From: Fen-549 sp964636655
GTDB taxonomy: Bacteria; Actinomycetota; Thermoleophilia; Gaiellales; Gaiellaceae
DNA: 19,966 bases
Direction: 5' to 3'
NCBI GenBank assembly: GCA_964636655.1
Contig: CAZWTK010000037.1
Span: forward strand, 1-19,966
The notes beneath the pieces are model-generated. The model worked only from the letters and a program-made list of their open reading frames with translations. It searched no databases and had not been told where the DNA came from. Of this stretch, positions 7,414 through 14,881 are shown one piece after another (position 1 is the stretch's first letter; the number at the start of each line of letters is the position of its first letter). Both the position numbers and the translations under genes were made by a program.

Positions 7414-8156
7414 GACGCATTCCACCTCACTGTCGCAACGGCTCCGTAGCTGAACTGCTCGCTCCTCGAGACTGGGGACACGACCGCCCGCATGACGATC
7501 GTCTTGACCTCCGCCGCACTGGCGGGAGTCTCACACGACCAGGTGATGAGCTCGGGCGAGGTCGCATTGCTCGGGTCGATCGTCATGTTTGGAGGCGACT
7601 GAACGCAGTACTTGAAGATCGTCCCCTGGGCCCAGCCACCGTTGTCTGGATCGCCTGTCAGCGGTGCCTTGACGGTGGCGATGGTCTCGATCGGCCCCGT
7701 GTCACCGGGGTCGATTGGGTTTCCGTCGCTGTCGTATGACACGACTATCGTGATCTGCCGTTGCAAGAGGTTGCTGCCATTCAGCCAGTACCTGACCTTG
7801 CGCAGGTCGTTCGGATCCAGGCGATCAGGGGAGTAGAAAACAACAGAGCTTGGGCCGTAGCTGATGATCGGAGGGGTTTTGGTACCCGTGGTCGCGTTAC
7901 GCAGGTCGGAGACGAGCTGATTGAGCGAGGCTCGGACCTCGGTCTGTGCGATGTTCTGAGCCTGTAGCTGCGAGCTTCGATCTACCGTGGTGCCGTAGAT
8001 CGTGGCGAACATCGCGGTGGTGACGCCGAGCAGAGAGATGACGACCAGGAGCTCGATCAGCGTAACGCCACGCGCGTCGCGGAGGATGTGGCCCCATCGC
8101 TCCAGGCGGCTACCGGGCGGCGAGAAAGCAGTCAGTTTTCCTAATGGCCTCAACAT
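7410..8156 (-). CDS. pilW: PilW-like minor prepilin
   Basis: 248 residues from ATG 8156. The leader is 30 residues, longer than usual, followed by RG-VTLIELLVVISLLGV, a textbook class III cleavage site with Glu at +5 and a hydrophobic N-terminal helix. Then come an amphipathic helix (QNIAQTEVRASLNQLVSDLRNAT) and a beta-rich globular part with two cysteines (YCVQSP, WSCETP) that could form a disulfide. The organisation VSDLRNA followed by VVFYSPD is typical of PilW-like or GspJ-like minor pilins. It sits between pilV-like and pilX-like genes in a compact operon. ATG 8156 lies 7 nt after the previous stop with a GAGG site; an in-frame ATG at 8192 would overlap pilV by 29 nt. Confidence 0.82.
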   Translation of the reverse strand: MLRPLGKLTAFSPPGSRLERWGHILRDARGVTLIELLVVISLLGVTTAMFATIYGTTVDRSSQLQAQNIAQTEVRASLNQLVSDLRNATTGTKTPPIISYGPSSVVFYSPDRLDPNDLRKVRYWLNGSNLLQRQITIVVSYDSDGNPIDPGDTGPIETIATVKAPLTGDPDNGGWAQGTIFKYCVQSPPNMTIDPSNATSPELITWSCETPASAAEVKTIVMRAVVSPVSRSEQFSYGAVATVRWNAS

Positions 8157-8163
8157 CGCCTCG

Positions 8164-9561
8164 TTACGAGATCGGGACGCAATAGCTCGCATTCCCCGTC
8201 ACCTGCTGGTCAGGAAGAGCCCCGTACAACGTGCTGTGCCACGAAGACCTTTGCGCTCTGATGTCGTAGGTGTCGAGTGGTACGCCGGTGATGACAACCC
8301 GTCCCTGCCAGTTGGTTGTCGCGGTGAAGTTGTGCGTAGGATCGCTCGGGTTGATCAGCCAGACGATCCTCACCGTCGCGTGGGAGACCGTGTTTCCGTA
8401 GCAGGAGTATCGGCGCACGGTAATCGTGAGGGTCGCGGGCTCCGGGGGCACGACGCCTCCCAGCCACACGTCGAAAGATGACGAGAGATCGTTCGGGTAG
8501 CTGTCAGGCACAGCAAGTCCCGTTGCTTGTCCGTGGCGATAGTCAGGGGTATCGACGTCTATCGCGTAGTCGTCTCCGGGGACGATCGGGTCGCCGTCGA
8601 TGGTGTCCGTCGATACGTGGCCGGCCGAATCGGCTGAGAACTGCTCTGAGCCACGCGGCGAAGAAATGGTCACCGTCGCCGTTCCCGTGTAGTCCTCTCC
8701 CGTGTTCTCGTCCTTGACCTGTACGTCGATGGTGCAGGGCCGGTAGAGGCGGATGGTGGTGTTCGTCGTACCGTTCCGAGCGAGCGCGAGGTGGGCCGCG
8801 CTGGCCGGATCGGTCGGGTCGTCCGGCGGCTGGTCGTCTCTCAGGACCACATAGTTGGCCAGCGACGCTTCGACGTCGTAGTAACCGGGAGTGGCGTCGG
8901 TCGGAGTTTCCTCCAGTCCAGCGAAGGTGACTTGGCCGAAGGCGGGTGTGCCGGTCGCGGTGTCGGTGATATCACCCGCGCTGAACGAGGCGTCCCAGGT
9001 TTTCGATAGGTGGATCTGCGCCCCACCGAGCGGCTCGAGGGTCACGTAGTCCTGGGTCGTGACGTTTATGAGGCCGTTGTTCAGGCCGCCGGAATAGAGG
9101 CGGGTCGGGGACGAGAGGTAGGTGCTGACCCTCGCCAGCTCCTTGCCGTCCGACGCCCGCGCGACCACGACTCGCACCTGCTTGTAGTTGGCGGAGGCGA
9201 TGTAGCTCGCCGGTATCGGGTCGTTCACATACTTGATACGGGTGGTCAGCGTGTAGCGGAGCCCGGTCACCCACTTCGTCTGAGTCGCCTGTACGACCCC
9301 GCCCGGGTTTCCTTCTGCGATACCGGCGTCCCTGTAGTTGAGCTGGCGGATGTACTCGATCTGCTGCTGCGCCAACTCGAGCGCGATCGAGCGCTGGCGC
9401 GCGAGGCCGTCGGCCGCAGTGGCCGAGGTCAGGACGCCGATCAGCGCGGTCGAGACCATGCCGAAGATGGCGATTGCGAAGACCGTCTCGATCAGCGTGA
9501 CGCCAGCCTCGCGCCGAGCGGCGCGAAGCAGCCGATTCCTGATGCACTTGATCCAGTCCAC
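8164..9561 (-). CDS. pilV: PilV-like minor prepilin with long beta-domain exodomain
   Basis: 465 residues, GTG start at 9561 (no ATG nearby). The leader RRAARREAG-VTLIETVFAIAIFG gives a class III cleavage after Gly20 with Glu at +5. The helix continues through ALIGVLTSATAADGLARQRSIALELAQQQIEYIRQ, as in PilV/GspI-like minor pilins. The C-terminal two thirds is unusual: three successive modules of about 85-100 residues, each resembling a carboxypeptidase-regulatory or transthyretin-like beta-sandwich, with motifs such as FGQVTFAGLE...GYYDVEA, IDVQVKDENTGEDYTGTATV and NWQGRVVITGVPLDTYDIRA. Such modules are common in adhesins. It is the first gene of the minor-pilin operon and divergent from pilD. 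An adhesive role is inferred. Confidence 0.8.
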   Translation of the reverse strand: MDWIKCIRNRLLRAARREAGVTLIETVFAIAIFGMVSTALIGVLTSATAADGLARQRSIALELAQQQIEYIRQLNYRDAGIAEGNPGGVVQATQTKWVTGLRYTLTTRIKYVNDPIPASYIASANYKQVRVVVARASDGKELARVSTYLSSPTRLYSGGLNNGLINVTTQDYVTLEPLGGAQIHLSKTWDASFSAGDITDTATGTPAFGQVTFAGLEETPTDATPGYYDVEASLANYVVLRDDQPPDDPTDPASAAHLALARNGTTNTTIRLYRPCTIDVQVKDENTGEDYTGTATVTISSPRGSEQFSADSAGHVSTDTIDGDPIVPGDDYAIDVDTPDYRHGQATGLAVPDSYPNDLSSSFDVWLGGVVPPEPATLTITVRRYSCYGNTVSHATVRIVWLINPSDPTHNFTATTNWQGRVVITGVPLDTYDIRAQRSSWHSTLYGALPDQQVTGNASYCVPIS

Positions 9562-9577
9562 CTAAGTGAACTTTCGG

Positions 9578-9605
9578 CATATACGAGCGATACCTCGTCC
9601 CCCAA
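9578..9605 (-). promoter_or_regulatory. Possible sigma-70-type promoter of the minor-pilin operon
   Basis: On the minus strand TTGGGG (9605-9600), a 16-nt spacer and TATATG (9583-9578) precede the GTG at 9561. Transcription would start about 10 nt before the gene. Both hexamers are imperfect, so confidence is low. A GCCGAAAG sequence overlaps the -10 box but lacks a matching -35. Confidence 0.28.
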
Positions 9606-9718
9606 TATCGCTATACGGGGTACCGATTTCGGCGCTCGGTTTTCGGGCGCGAAACGCGAGTTCGAGACTGCCTGGAAGGGGTGGGAGCGGCGCGAGCGAA
9701 AAAACAGGCGCTAGCCTT

Positions 9719-9732
9719 GGCGCGAAAGCGCC
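9719..9732 (+). other. GAAA-tetraloop hairpin in the pilV/pilD divergent region
   Basis: GGCGC-GAAA-GCGCC is a perfect 5-bp stem with a stable GNRA tetraloop, 58 nt before the pilD ATG. It would lie in a pilD leader if transcription starts upstream. It could be a stabilising or binding element. The remainder of 9562-9790 (229 nt) holds no gene. Confidence 0.4.
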
Positions 9733-9790
9733 CTAGAGAACAGGAGCCGGCGATACCCCGTCAACCATCCGATTCGCTGAAGCGCGAGCG

Positions 9791-10537
9791 ATGAACGTAG
9801 CGTTCGCGCTCCTCGTGCTTCTGCCCGGGCTCGCGCTCGGCAGCTTCCTCAACGTCGTTGCCGCACGAGTACCGCGGCACGAGTCGATCGCCTCCCCGGG
9901 CTCGCACTGCATGACCTGCGGCCACGCGATCGCCTGGTACGACAACATCCCGCTCGTCTCCTACATCGTTCTGCGCGGTCGCTGTCGCAACTGCGGCTCC
10001 TCGATCGGGATGCGCTATCCCGCCGTCGAGCTCGTGACGGCGCTGCTCGTATCGGGTTGCGTCTGGAAGTTCGGGTTTCACCCGGAGACGCTGCTCGCCG
10101 TTTTCTTCAGCGCCGTGCTGGTCGCCATCTCGGCCGCCGACCTCGAGCATCGCATCGTCCCGAACGTGATCGTGCTTCCGGCGGCCGTGATCACGCTCGC
10201 CGCCCAGACCGCTCTCCATCTCTCGTTCGAGTGGACGATCGCCGCCTTTGCGGCGTCGGGCTTCCTGCTGCTTACGGCGCTGCTCTATCCGGGCGGCATG
10301 GGCGCGGGCGACGTGAAGCTGGCCTTTCTGCTCGGTGCGATGCTTGGCCGCACGGTCGTCGTTGCGCTCGCCGCCGGCATGGTGAGTGCGCTTGTGCCCT
10401 CGATCTGGCTGTTCATCCGGCACGGCTCGAAGGCGCGCAAGATGAAGATTCCCTTCGCTCCGTTCCTGGCGCTCGGTGCCGTTCTGGCGCTCTTCGCCGG
10501 CAAGGCGCTTCTCGACGCTTACCTGTCGCTCTTTTGA
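9791..10537 (+). CDS. pilD: Prepilin peptidase / N-methyltransferase (A24 family)
   Basis: 248-residue polytopic membrane aspartyl protease that cleaves the class III leader of prepilins after Gly and, in bifunctional members, methylates the new N-terminus. The cytoplasmic loop has both zinc-type pairs, CMTCGHAI and CRNCGSSIGMRYP, typical of bifunctional enzymes. The two catalytic aspartates sit in SAADLEHRIVPN and GGMGAGDVKL (the GxGD motif). Six to eight membrane helices are visible, as expected, and the length is normal for the family. The ribosome site before ATG 9791 is weak. It is divergent from the minor-pilin operon and precedes pilB. Its substrates would be the four prepilins in this window. 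Confidence 0.95.
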   Translation: MNVAFALLVLLPGLALGSFLNVVAARVPRHESIASPGSHCMTCGHAIAWYDNIPLVSYIVLRGRCRNCGSSIGMRYPAVELVTALLVSGCVWKFGFHPETLLAVFFSAVLVAISAADLEHRIVPNVIVLPAAVITLAAQTALHLSFEWTIAAFAASGFLLLTALLYPGGMGAGDVKLAFLLGAMLGRTVVVALAAGMVSALVPSIWLFIRHGSKARKMKIPFAPFLALGAVLALFAGKALLDAYLSLF

Positions 10538-10549
10538 TCGCCGCCGGCT

Positions 10550-10577
10550 CAGGCTTTTCGCGCATGCGAAAAGCCTG
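10550..10577 (+). terminator. Perfect 12-bp hairpin after pilD (probable terminator)
   Basis: A stem of 12 bp (10550-10561 with 10566-10577) and a GCAT loop begins 13 nt after the pilD stop. No U-run follows, so it is not a classic intrinsic terminator, but U-poor hairpins end transcription in some actinobacteria. It separates pilD from the promoter candidate of pilB. It could instead be a transcript-end stabiliser or a protein-binding inverted repeat. Confidence 0.45.
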
Positions 10578-10632
10578 CAATCGCCCGTCGAATGGGTGAC
10601 CGAATCGCCCAGCTGCATCACTCGTGGCGGTG

Positions 10633-10660
10633 TCAAGTAGTCGCCTCGCGCTGCCGATAG
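10633..10660 (+). promoter_or_regulatory. Sigma-28 (FliA/WhiG)-like promoter of pilB
   Basis: TCAA at 10633-10636, exactly 16 nt, then GCCGATAG at 10653-10660 (7 of 8 matches to GCCGATAA). The predicted transcript would start about 9 nt before ATG 10677, just ahead of the GAGGGA ribosome site. Spacing is identical to the sites before both pilT genes. Confidence 0.55.
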
Positions 10661-10676
10661 CTCGTTCGAGGGATAG

Positions 10677-12464
10677 ATGGCCGAAGAACGCCAATCCACG
10701 AAAAGTGGGGGAAAAGCGGGCGCGCGCAGTAGCGCACGTCCGTTGGCCGGCGCGCGGCAGATCAACGAGCTCGTAGAGCTTCTCGGAGATCTACTCGAGG
10801 CAACCGGCCTAGTCTCGCCCGACAAGCTTGCCGAAGCGCGCAGCGATGCCGGAGCGTCCGGCTCGCTTGTAGCCGCGCTCACCGAGAAAGGCGTGATCCC
10901 CGCAGAGCGGGTGGCCGAGGTTCGGGCGGAGCACTTCCACTTGCCCCTGATCTCGCTGCCCGACGAGAAGATCTCCCCCGACGCGATCGCCTCGATCCCG
11001 GTTCACGTTCTCGAGCGGGTTGTCGCACTTCCCTACAAGCTTTCCGGCGAGCGCCTGCAGGTTGCGATCGCCGATCCGTCCGACGTGAGTGGCGTTGACG
11101 AGCTGAAGCTGGCAACGCGCTATCAGATCGAGCTGGGCGTCGCGTCGCGCGACGAGATCTTGGCCGAGTTACAGGGGCTGCTGCGCCAGAACGAGACCCT
11201 CCACGCTCAATCGGCGGCGCTGGAAGACGTCGAGGTGGTCGAGGAGGGCGCGGAGCTCGACGACCTCGAGGCCGACGACGGCATCTCGGATGCGCCACTC
11301 GTGCGGCTCGTGAACGCGATCATCTTCCAGGGCGCCGAGGACGGGGCATCGGACATCCACTTCATGCCCGAAGAGGACGCGCTCGTCATCCGCTACCGAG
11401 TCGACGGCGTGCTGCAGGAGGTCCAGCGCGTACCCCGGCGCATGGCTTCGGGTGTCACGACGCGCCTCAAGGTGCTGGCCAAGCTCGACATCGCCGAGCG
11501 GCGCAAGCCCCAGGATGGTCGCATCTCGCTGAACGCCAAGGCGGCGGGCCGAATGCTCGATATCCGTGTCGCGGTGCTGCCGACGGTCGAGGGCGAGTGC
11601 GTCGTGATGCGCCTGATCGACAAGTCCAAGAAGGCGCCGACGCTGGAGGGCCTCGGCCTGGCCGAGGAGATGCGCGAAGAGCTGGAGCACGTGGTCAAGA
11701 AGCCGACCGGCACGCTACTCGTCACCGGGCCGACCGGCTCCGGTAAGTCGACCACGCTGTATGCGGCGTTGCACATCGTCGCCAAGCCCGAGATCAACGT
11801 CATCACCGTCGAGGATCCGGTCGAGTACCGGCTCCAGGGCATCAACCAGGTTCAGATCAACACCAAGGCCGGATTGACCTTCGCGGCTGTCCTGCGCTCG
11901 ATCTTGCGTGCCGACCCCGACGTCTTGATGGTGGGAGAGATCCGCGACCCCGAGACGGCGAAGATCTCGATCGAGGCGGCACTCACCGGGCACATGGTGC
12001 TCTCGTCGCTGCACACCAACGACGCTCCCAGCGCGCTCACGCGCCTGAACGAGATGGGCGTCGAGCCCTTCCTCACCAGCGCCGCCGTCTCGGGGGTTCT
12101 GGCTCAGCGCCTAGCTCGGCGTCTCTGTACGAACTGCGCCGAGATGTACACCCCTTCGGTCGACGAGATGGTCGCGGCAAACGTCTCGCCCAGCGTTGCC
12201 GCCCAGCTCGACGGGATGGCCTTCTATCGCAAGGTCGGCTGCCCGCGCTGTAACCAGACCGGCTTCAAGGGCCGGGTCGGCGTCTTCGAGTTCCTGAACA
12301 TGAGCGACGAGCTGGCGGCATACTCGGCGACGAAGCCGTCACACGAGGAACTGCGGACACGCGCGATCGATTTAGGCATGCGCACGATGTGGGACGAAGG
12401 TATGAGCAAGGTCGCCCAGGGGTTGACGTCGATAGAGGAGTTGGCACGTGTCGTTGCGACCTAG
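10677..12464 (+). CDS. pilB: Type IV pilus extension ATPase PilB (GspE family)
   Basis: 595-residue cytoplasmic ATPase that powers pilus polymerisation. A GspE-II/MshEN-type N-terminal domain (about 20-165) is followed by the core: GASDIHFMPEEDALVIRYR, the GECVVMRL segment, Walker A GPTGSGKSTTLY (about 350-361), Asp-box TVEDPVEYRLQGINQ, Walker B DPDVLMVGEIRD (about 413-424) and His-box HMVLSSLHTND. The tetracysteine zinc site CTNC/CPRC (about 483 and 521), which separates PilB from PilT, is present. In the N-terminal domain the c-di-GMP motif RLGxxL...Q is degenerate in both halves: the Arg, the Gln and, in the second half, the Gly are replaced. ATG 10677 has GAGGGA 4 nt upstream. Confidence 0.96.
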   Translation: MAEERQSTKSGGKAGARSSARPLAGARQINELVELLGDLLEATGLVSPDKLAEARSDAGASGSLVAALTEKGVIPAERVAEVRAEHFHLPLISLPDEKISPDAIASIPVHVLERVVALPYKLSGERLQVAIADPSDVSGVDELKLATRYQIELGVASRDEILAELQGLLRQNETLHAQSAALEDVEVVEEGAELDDLEADDGISDAPLVRLVNAIIFQGAEDGASDIHFMPEEDALVIRYRVDGVLQEVQRVPRRMASGVTTRLKVLAKLDIAERRKPQDGRISLNAKAAGRMLDIRVAVLPTVEGECVVMRLIDKSKKAPTLEGLGLAEEMREELEHVVKKPTGTLLVTGPTGSGKSTTLYAALHIVAKPEINVITVEDPVEYRLQGINQVQINTKAGLTFAAVLRSILRADPDVLMVGEIRDPETAKISIEAALTGHMVLSSLHTNDAPSALTRLNEMGVEPFLTSAAVSGVLAQRLARRLCTNCAEMYTPSVDEMVAANVSPSVAAQLDGMAFYRKVGCPRCNQTGFKGRVGVFEFLNMSDELAAYSATKPSHEELRTRAIDLGMRTMWDEGMSKVAQGLTSIEELARVVAT

Positions 12465-12533
12465 ACCTCAGCGCTACAGTGTGCGTGTCAACGCGCTCGA
12501 GGTCGGGCGCCGGTGGTTGCGGAGGCGTGAGTA

Positions 12534-14465
12534 GTGCCTTTTCTACGTCGCAGACAAGAGAGTGAGCCCGATCTCCCGGCTCCGGCGGCCCCGGCGACGC
12601 CCGAACCGGCCGCTCCAGCGCCCGCACCGGTCCCCGTGCCGGACGGAGCGCCGTCGAGCGAGCCTCCACGGGCGCCCGAGACTCAGAGCGAGGCACCGGT
12701 CGAATCGCAGTTTCAACCCGTAGAGGGTGCCGACGAGATGCTCGACATGCCGCTTGGGACGCTCATCTTTCGCGCGGGCCTGATCGCTCCGCAGCAGCTC
12801 GAGGACGCGCTCGCCGAGGGGCTTCGCTCGGGCAAGCGGCTGGGCGAGGTACTGCTTTCGCGCGGCTGGTTGAGCGAGGAGGATCTGAGCCGACTGCTTG
12901 CGGGGCAGAAGGGATTGCCGTACGCAGATCTCGAGAAGATCGCAATCGATCGCGAACTGGCGCAGGCCATGAACTACGACGACGCTCGCAGCGAGATGGC
13001 GCTGCCGGTTGTAACCGAGTTCGGTTTGCCGGTGGTCGCCATGGCCGACCCGGATGAGGCCGCCATGGAACGATTGCGCGCCCAGCTCGGCCCCGAGGTT
13101 CGATTCGTCGTCGGCGCGCCGAGCGTACTCGCGCATCTGATCGACGAGGTGCTTGGCGGCGCTCCGGCTCCGGGGCTACTGGTCACGCCGGTTGCAGACG
13201 AGCAGTACGCGTCAACCGAGTCGATCGCCGCCGATCAGTACCCCTCCGATGAACCTCCTCCGGCCGAGCCTGTTCCGTTGGAGACAGCTGTGGAGCCGGA
13301 ACCCTCCCCGCCCGAGCCGAAGGTGCTCGACGTGAGCGATCAGGAGGCCCCCGCGCCCGCTCCCGACGTCGCGGGGCAGGAGGTTCGCCCGATCATCGCC
13401 GAAGGTGAGGTCGACTATCCGACCTTCTCGGAGTATCAGCCCATTCCGGAGGCCGAGACCATCGGGGGGCCCGACGAGCAACTTCCCGCCGAGGTGCAGT
13501 CGGGCGAATACGGCTATTACGACGATCCCTCGTTGTTGGAAGGAAACGCTTGGCAGGCCGGAGAGACGGGGCCGCCGGCAGCGGACACCAATCCCGGCGC
13601 CGATCAGTACGACACCGGGCAGCCGCTCGAAGAGACCGAGCAGCCGTTTGCCGAGGCCGAAGCGCCGCCCGAACAGGCCCGGGAAGAGCCGATTCAGGAG
13701 CCGCCTCCGGAGGGCGTTTCTGAGACGGTTGTCCCCGATGTAGAGGAGCCCGCGCTCGAGCAGGCGCCCGAGCTACCGGAAGAGGTCGCGGGCGCGCCTT
13801 CGGGCGAAGAGGACCCAACGGCCACGACGCCCGCCTGGATGCGAGGCGAAGTGAACGTGATCACGGCCGATGTGGTCGACTTCATCGAGTCCGGTGCTCC
13901 GGACGCTCCCGAAACCTCATCGGTCGGGAACAGTGAAACTGCCGAGGGCGAGACGGGTCCTGTTACCGGCGAAGACGAATCGCCGGTCGAGGTCGCCCCG
14001 CCGCTCGAAGACGCGACCGACGCGGAAGCCGTCGAGTCCGCCCCGAGCGAGCCGACTGCGGAGGAACTCGGTGTCGAGCCTCCGAGCTGGGCGAGTGAGC
14101 CCAACGAGGTCGCCGAGGAGGTCGCGGCCGAAGCCACCGCCGACGTCCCGCCCGAGTCGGCCGCCGCAGAGGAAGTATCCGCTCCGCAGTCCAATCGCGG
14201 CGAGTTCGAGTTGGTGTTGCGCCTGGTAGACGGTGATCGGGTGCCGATCGGATCCTTCACCTCCGTCGACGAGGCGCAGGTAAAGGCCGCCGAGGTCGTC
14301 AAGCAGTTCGCCGAGATAGAGGAAGGCAGCTGGCCCTTCGTCGGCGGACGCTTCCTGCGCCCGGAGACGATCGTCTCGATCGACGTCGAGCAGCAGCAGC
14401 AAGGCTCCGACTGGGGCGGCTCCAACTCGCGCGGGCGTATGTTCTCCGGGGACGAGAGCGAATAG
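12534..14465 (+). CDS. Stand-alone MshEN-domain protein with acidic linker
   Basis: 643 residues; GTG start 12534 with GGAGG 8 nt before. After a Pro/Ala-rich N-terminus, residues about 65-205 form a GspE-II/MshEN domain. Its two 24-residue halves are LGTLIFRAGLIAPQQLEDAL and RLGEVLLSRGWLSEEDLSRL ending AGQ. The second fits the c-di-GMP motif RLGxxLxxxGx6LxxxLxxQ at every key position; the first lacks Arg and Gln. Residues about 225-560 are a low-complexity Glu/Pro/Ala linker, strongly acidic. The last 75 residues form a small domain (ELVLRLVDGDRVPIGSFTSV, then SWPFVGGRFLRPE). There is no Walker motif, signal peptide or membrane helix. It follows pilB by 69 nt. A c-di-GMP-responsive scaffold or adaptor for the pilus motor is inferred; the fold call is good, the function unproven. 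Confidence 0.8.
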   Translation: MPFLRRRQESEPDLPAPAAPATPEPAAPAPAPVPVPDGAPSSEPPRAPETQSEAPVESQFQPVEGADEMLDMPLGTLIFRAGLIAPQQLEDALAEGLRSGKRLGEVLLSRGWLSEEDLSRLLAGQKGLPYADLEKIAIDRELAQAMNYDDARSEMALPVVTEFGLPVVAMADPDEAAMERLRAQLGPEVRFVVGAPSVLAHLIDEVLGGAPAPGLLVTPVADEQYASTESIAADQYPSDEPPPAEPVPLETAVEPEPSPPEPKVLDVSDQEAPAPAPDVAGQEVRPIIAEGEVDYPTFSEYQPIPEAETIGGPDEQLPAEVQSGEYGYYDDPSLLEGNAWQAGETGPPAADTNPGADQYDTGQPLEETEQPFAEAEAPPEQAREEPIQEPPPEGVSETVVPDVEEPALEQAPELPEEVAGAPSGEEDPTATTPAWMRGEVNVITADVVDFIESGAPDAPETSSVGNSETAEGETGPVTGEDESPVEVAPPLEDATDAEAVESAPSEPTAEELGVEPPSWASEPNEVAEEVAAEATADVPPESAAAEEVSAPQSNRGEFELVLRLVDGDRVPIGSFTSVDEAQVKAAEVVKQFAEIEEGSWPFVGGRFLRPETIVSIDVEQQQQGSDWGGSNSRGRMFSGDESE

Positions 14466-14569
14466 AGCTCATTCCAGACCAGGCACCCCACCGCTCGTCG
14501 ATTCTTCGAGACGCCGTGCAGCGCCGTCCGCACTGTTAGACACTCGAGAGAGCCGAGCTCGAGACGGAA
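14466..14569. other. Short region between convergent genes
   Basis: 104 nt separating two convergent stops. CTCGAG is repeated near 14541 and 14561 and could pair, but no U-tract or strong terminator is visible. Confidence 0.3.
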
Positions 14570-14881
14570 CTAGCTGACCTCGCAACCGAGGTACTCGAGC
14601 GCGAGCAGCGCTTCTTCGATGTAAGCGGCCGCTTCGTCCTTGCTACCGAAGTGGTAGGGACCCGGATGCAGTGGCTCGACGCGCAGGCTGTTCGTGGGGT
14701 ACACATCGCACTCGACCACGAACTGCTCGTCGCGCTCGAAGAGGCGCAGTATCACGACGCGACGCCCGTCTTTCTTGGCGTGCCGATGGAAGCTCTCCTT
14801 GGCCTTGGAAGCTTTGCCGCCCTTCTTTGAGCTTCCCTTGGCTCCCGAGCGGAGCCCGTATTCGTCCGCCAGATCGCTCAC
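14570..14881 (-). CDS. Small hypothetical protein with basic N-terminus
   Basis: 103 residues from GTG 14881, overlapping the upstream stop as GTGA, so translation is probably coupled. Residues about 13-40 are rich in Lys, Gly and Ser (GSSKKGGKASKAK) and probably disordered. The remainder looks like one small alpha/beta domain: RRVVILRLFERDEQFVVECD, then GPYHFGSKDEAAAYIEEALL, and it ends in Cys-Glu-Val-Ser. No signal or membrane segment is present, so it should be cytoplasmic. I do not recognise the family. The order strand-strand-(GxxxFxSxDEA)-helix loosely resembles the C-terminal domain of the MshEN protein encoded convergently next door; this is an impression only. Confidence 0.65.
   Translation of the reverse strand: MSDLADEYGLRSGAKGSSKKGGKASKAKESFHRHAKKDGRRVVILRLFERDEQFVVECDVYPTNSLRVEPLHPGPYHFGSKDEAAAYIEEALLALEYLGCEVS

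Noticed and set aside
9749..9775. GGCGATAC and TCCGATTC before pilD as sigma-28 -10 boxes
   Set aside because: Neither has a TAAA-like element 16 nt upstream.
9761..10882. 373-codon open frame on the minus strand opposite pilD
   Set aside because: Antisense to a clear prepilin peptidase and to the pilB start; composition is Arg/Glu/Gly low complexity of an antisense GC-rich frame.
12488..12516. Sigma-28-like site before the MshEN gene
   Set aside because: TCAA to GCCGGTGG has a 17-nt spacer and a changed -10 core; the gene may simply be co-transcribed with pilB.
13694..14533. Ser/Thr-rich 279-codon minus-strand frame opposite the MshEN protein linker
   Set aside because: The Ser-rich composition is the mirror of Glu/Pro codons; no start context, and the plus strand has a real domain.
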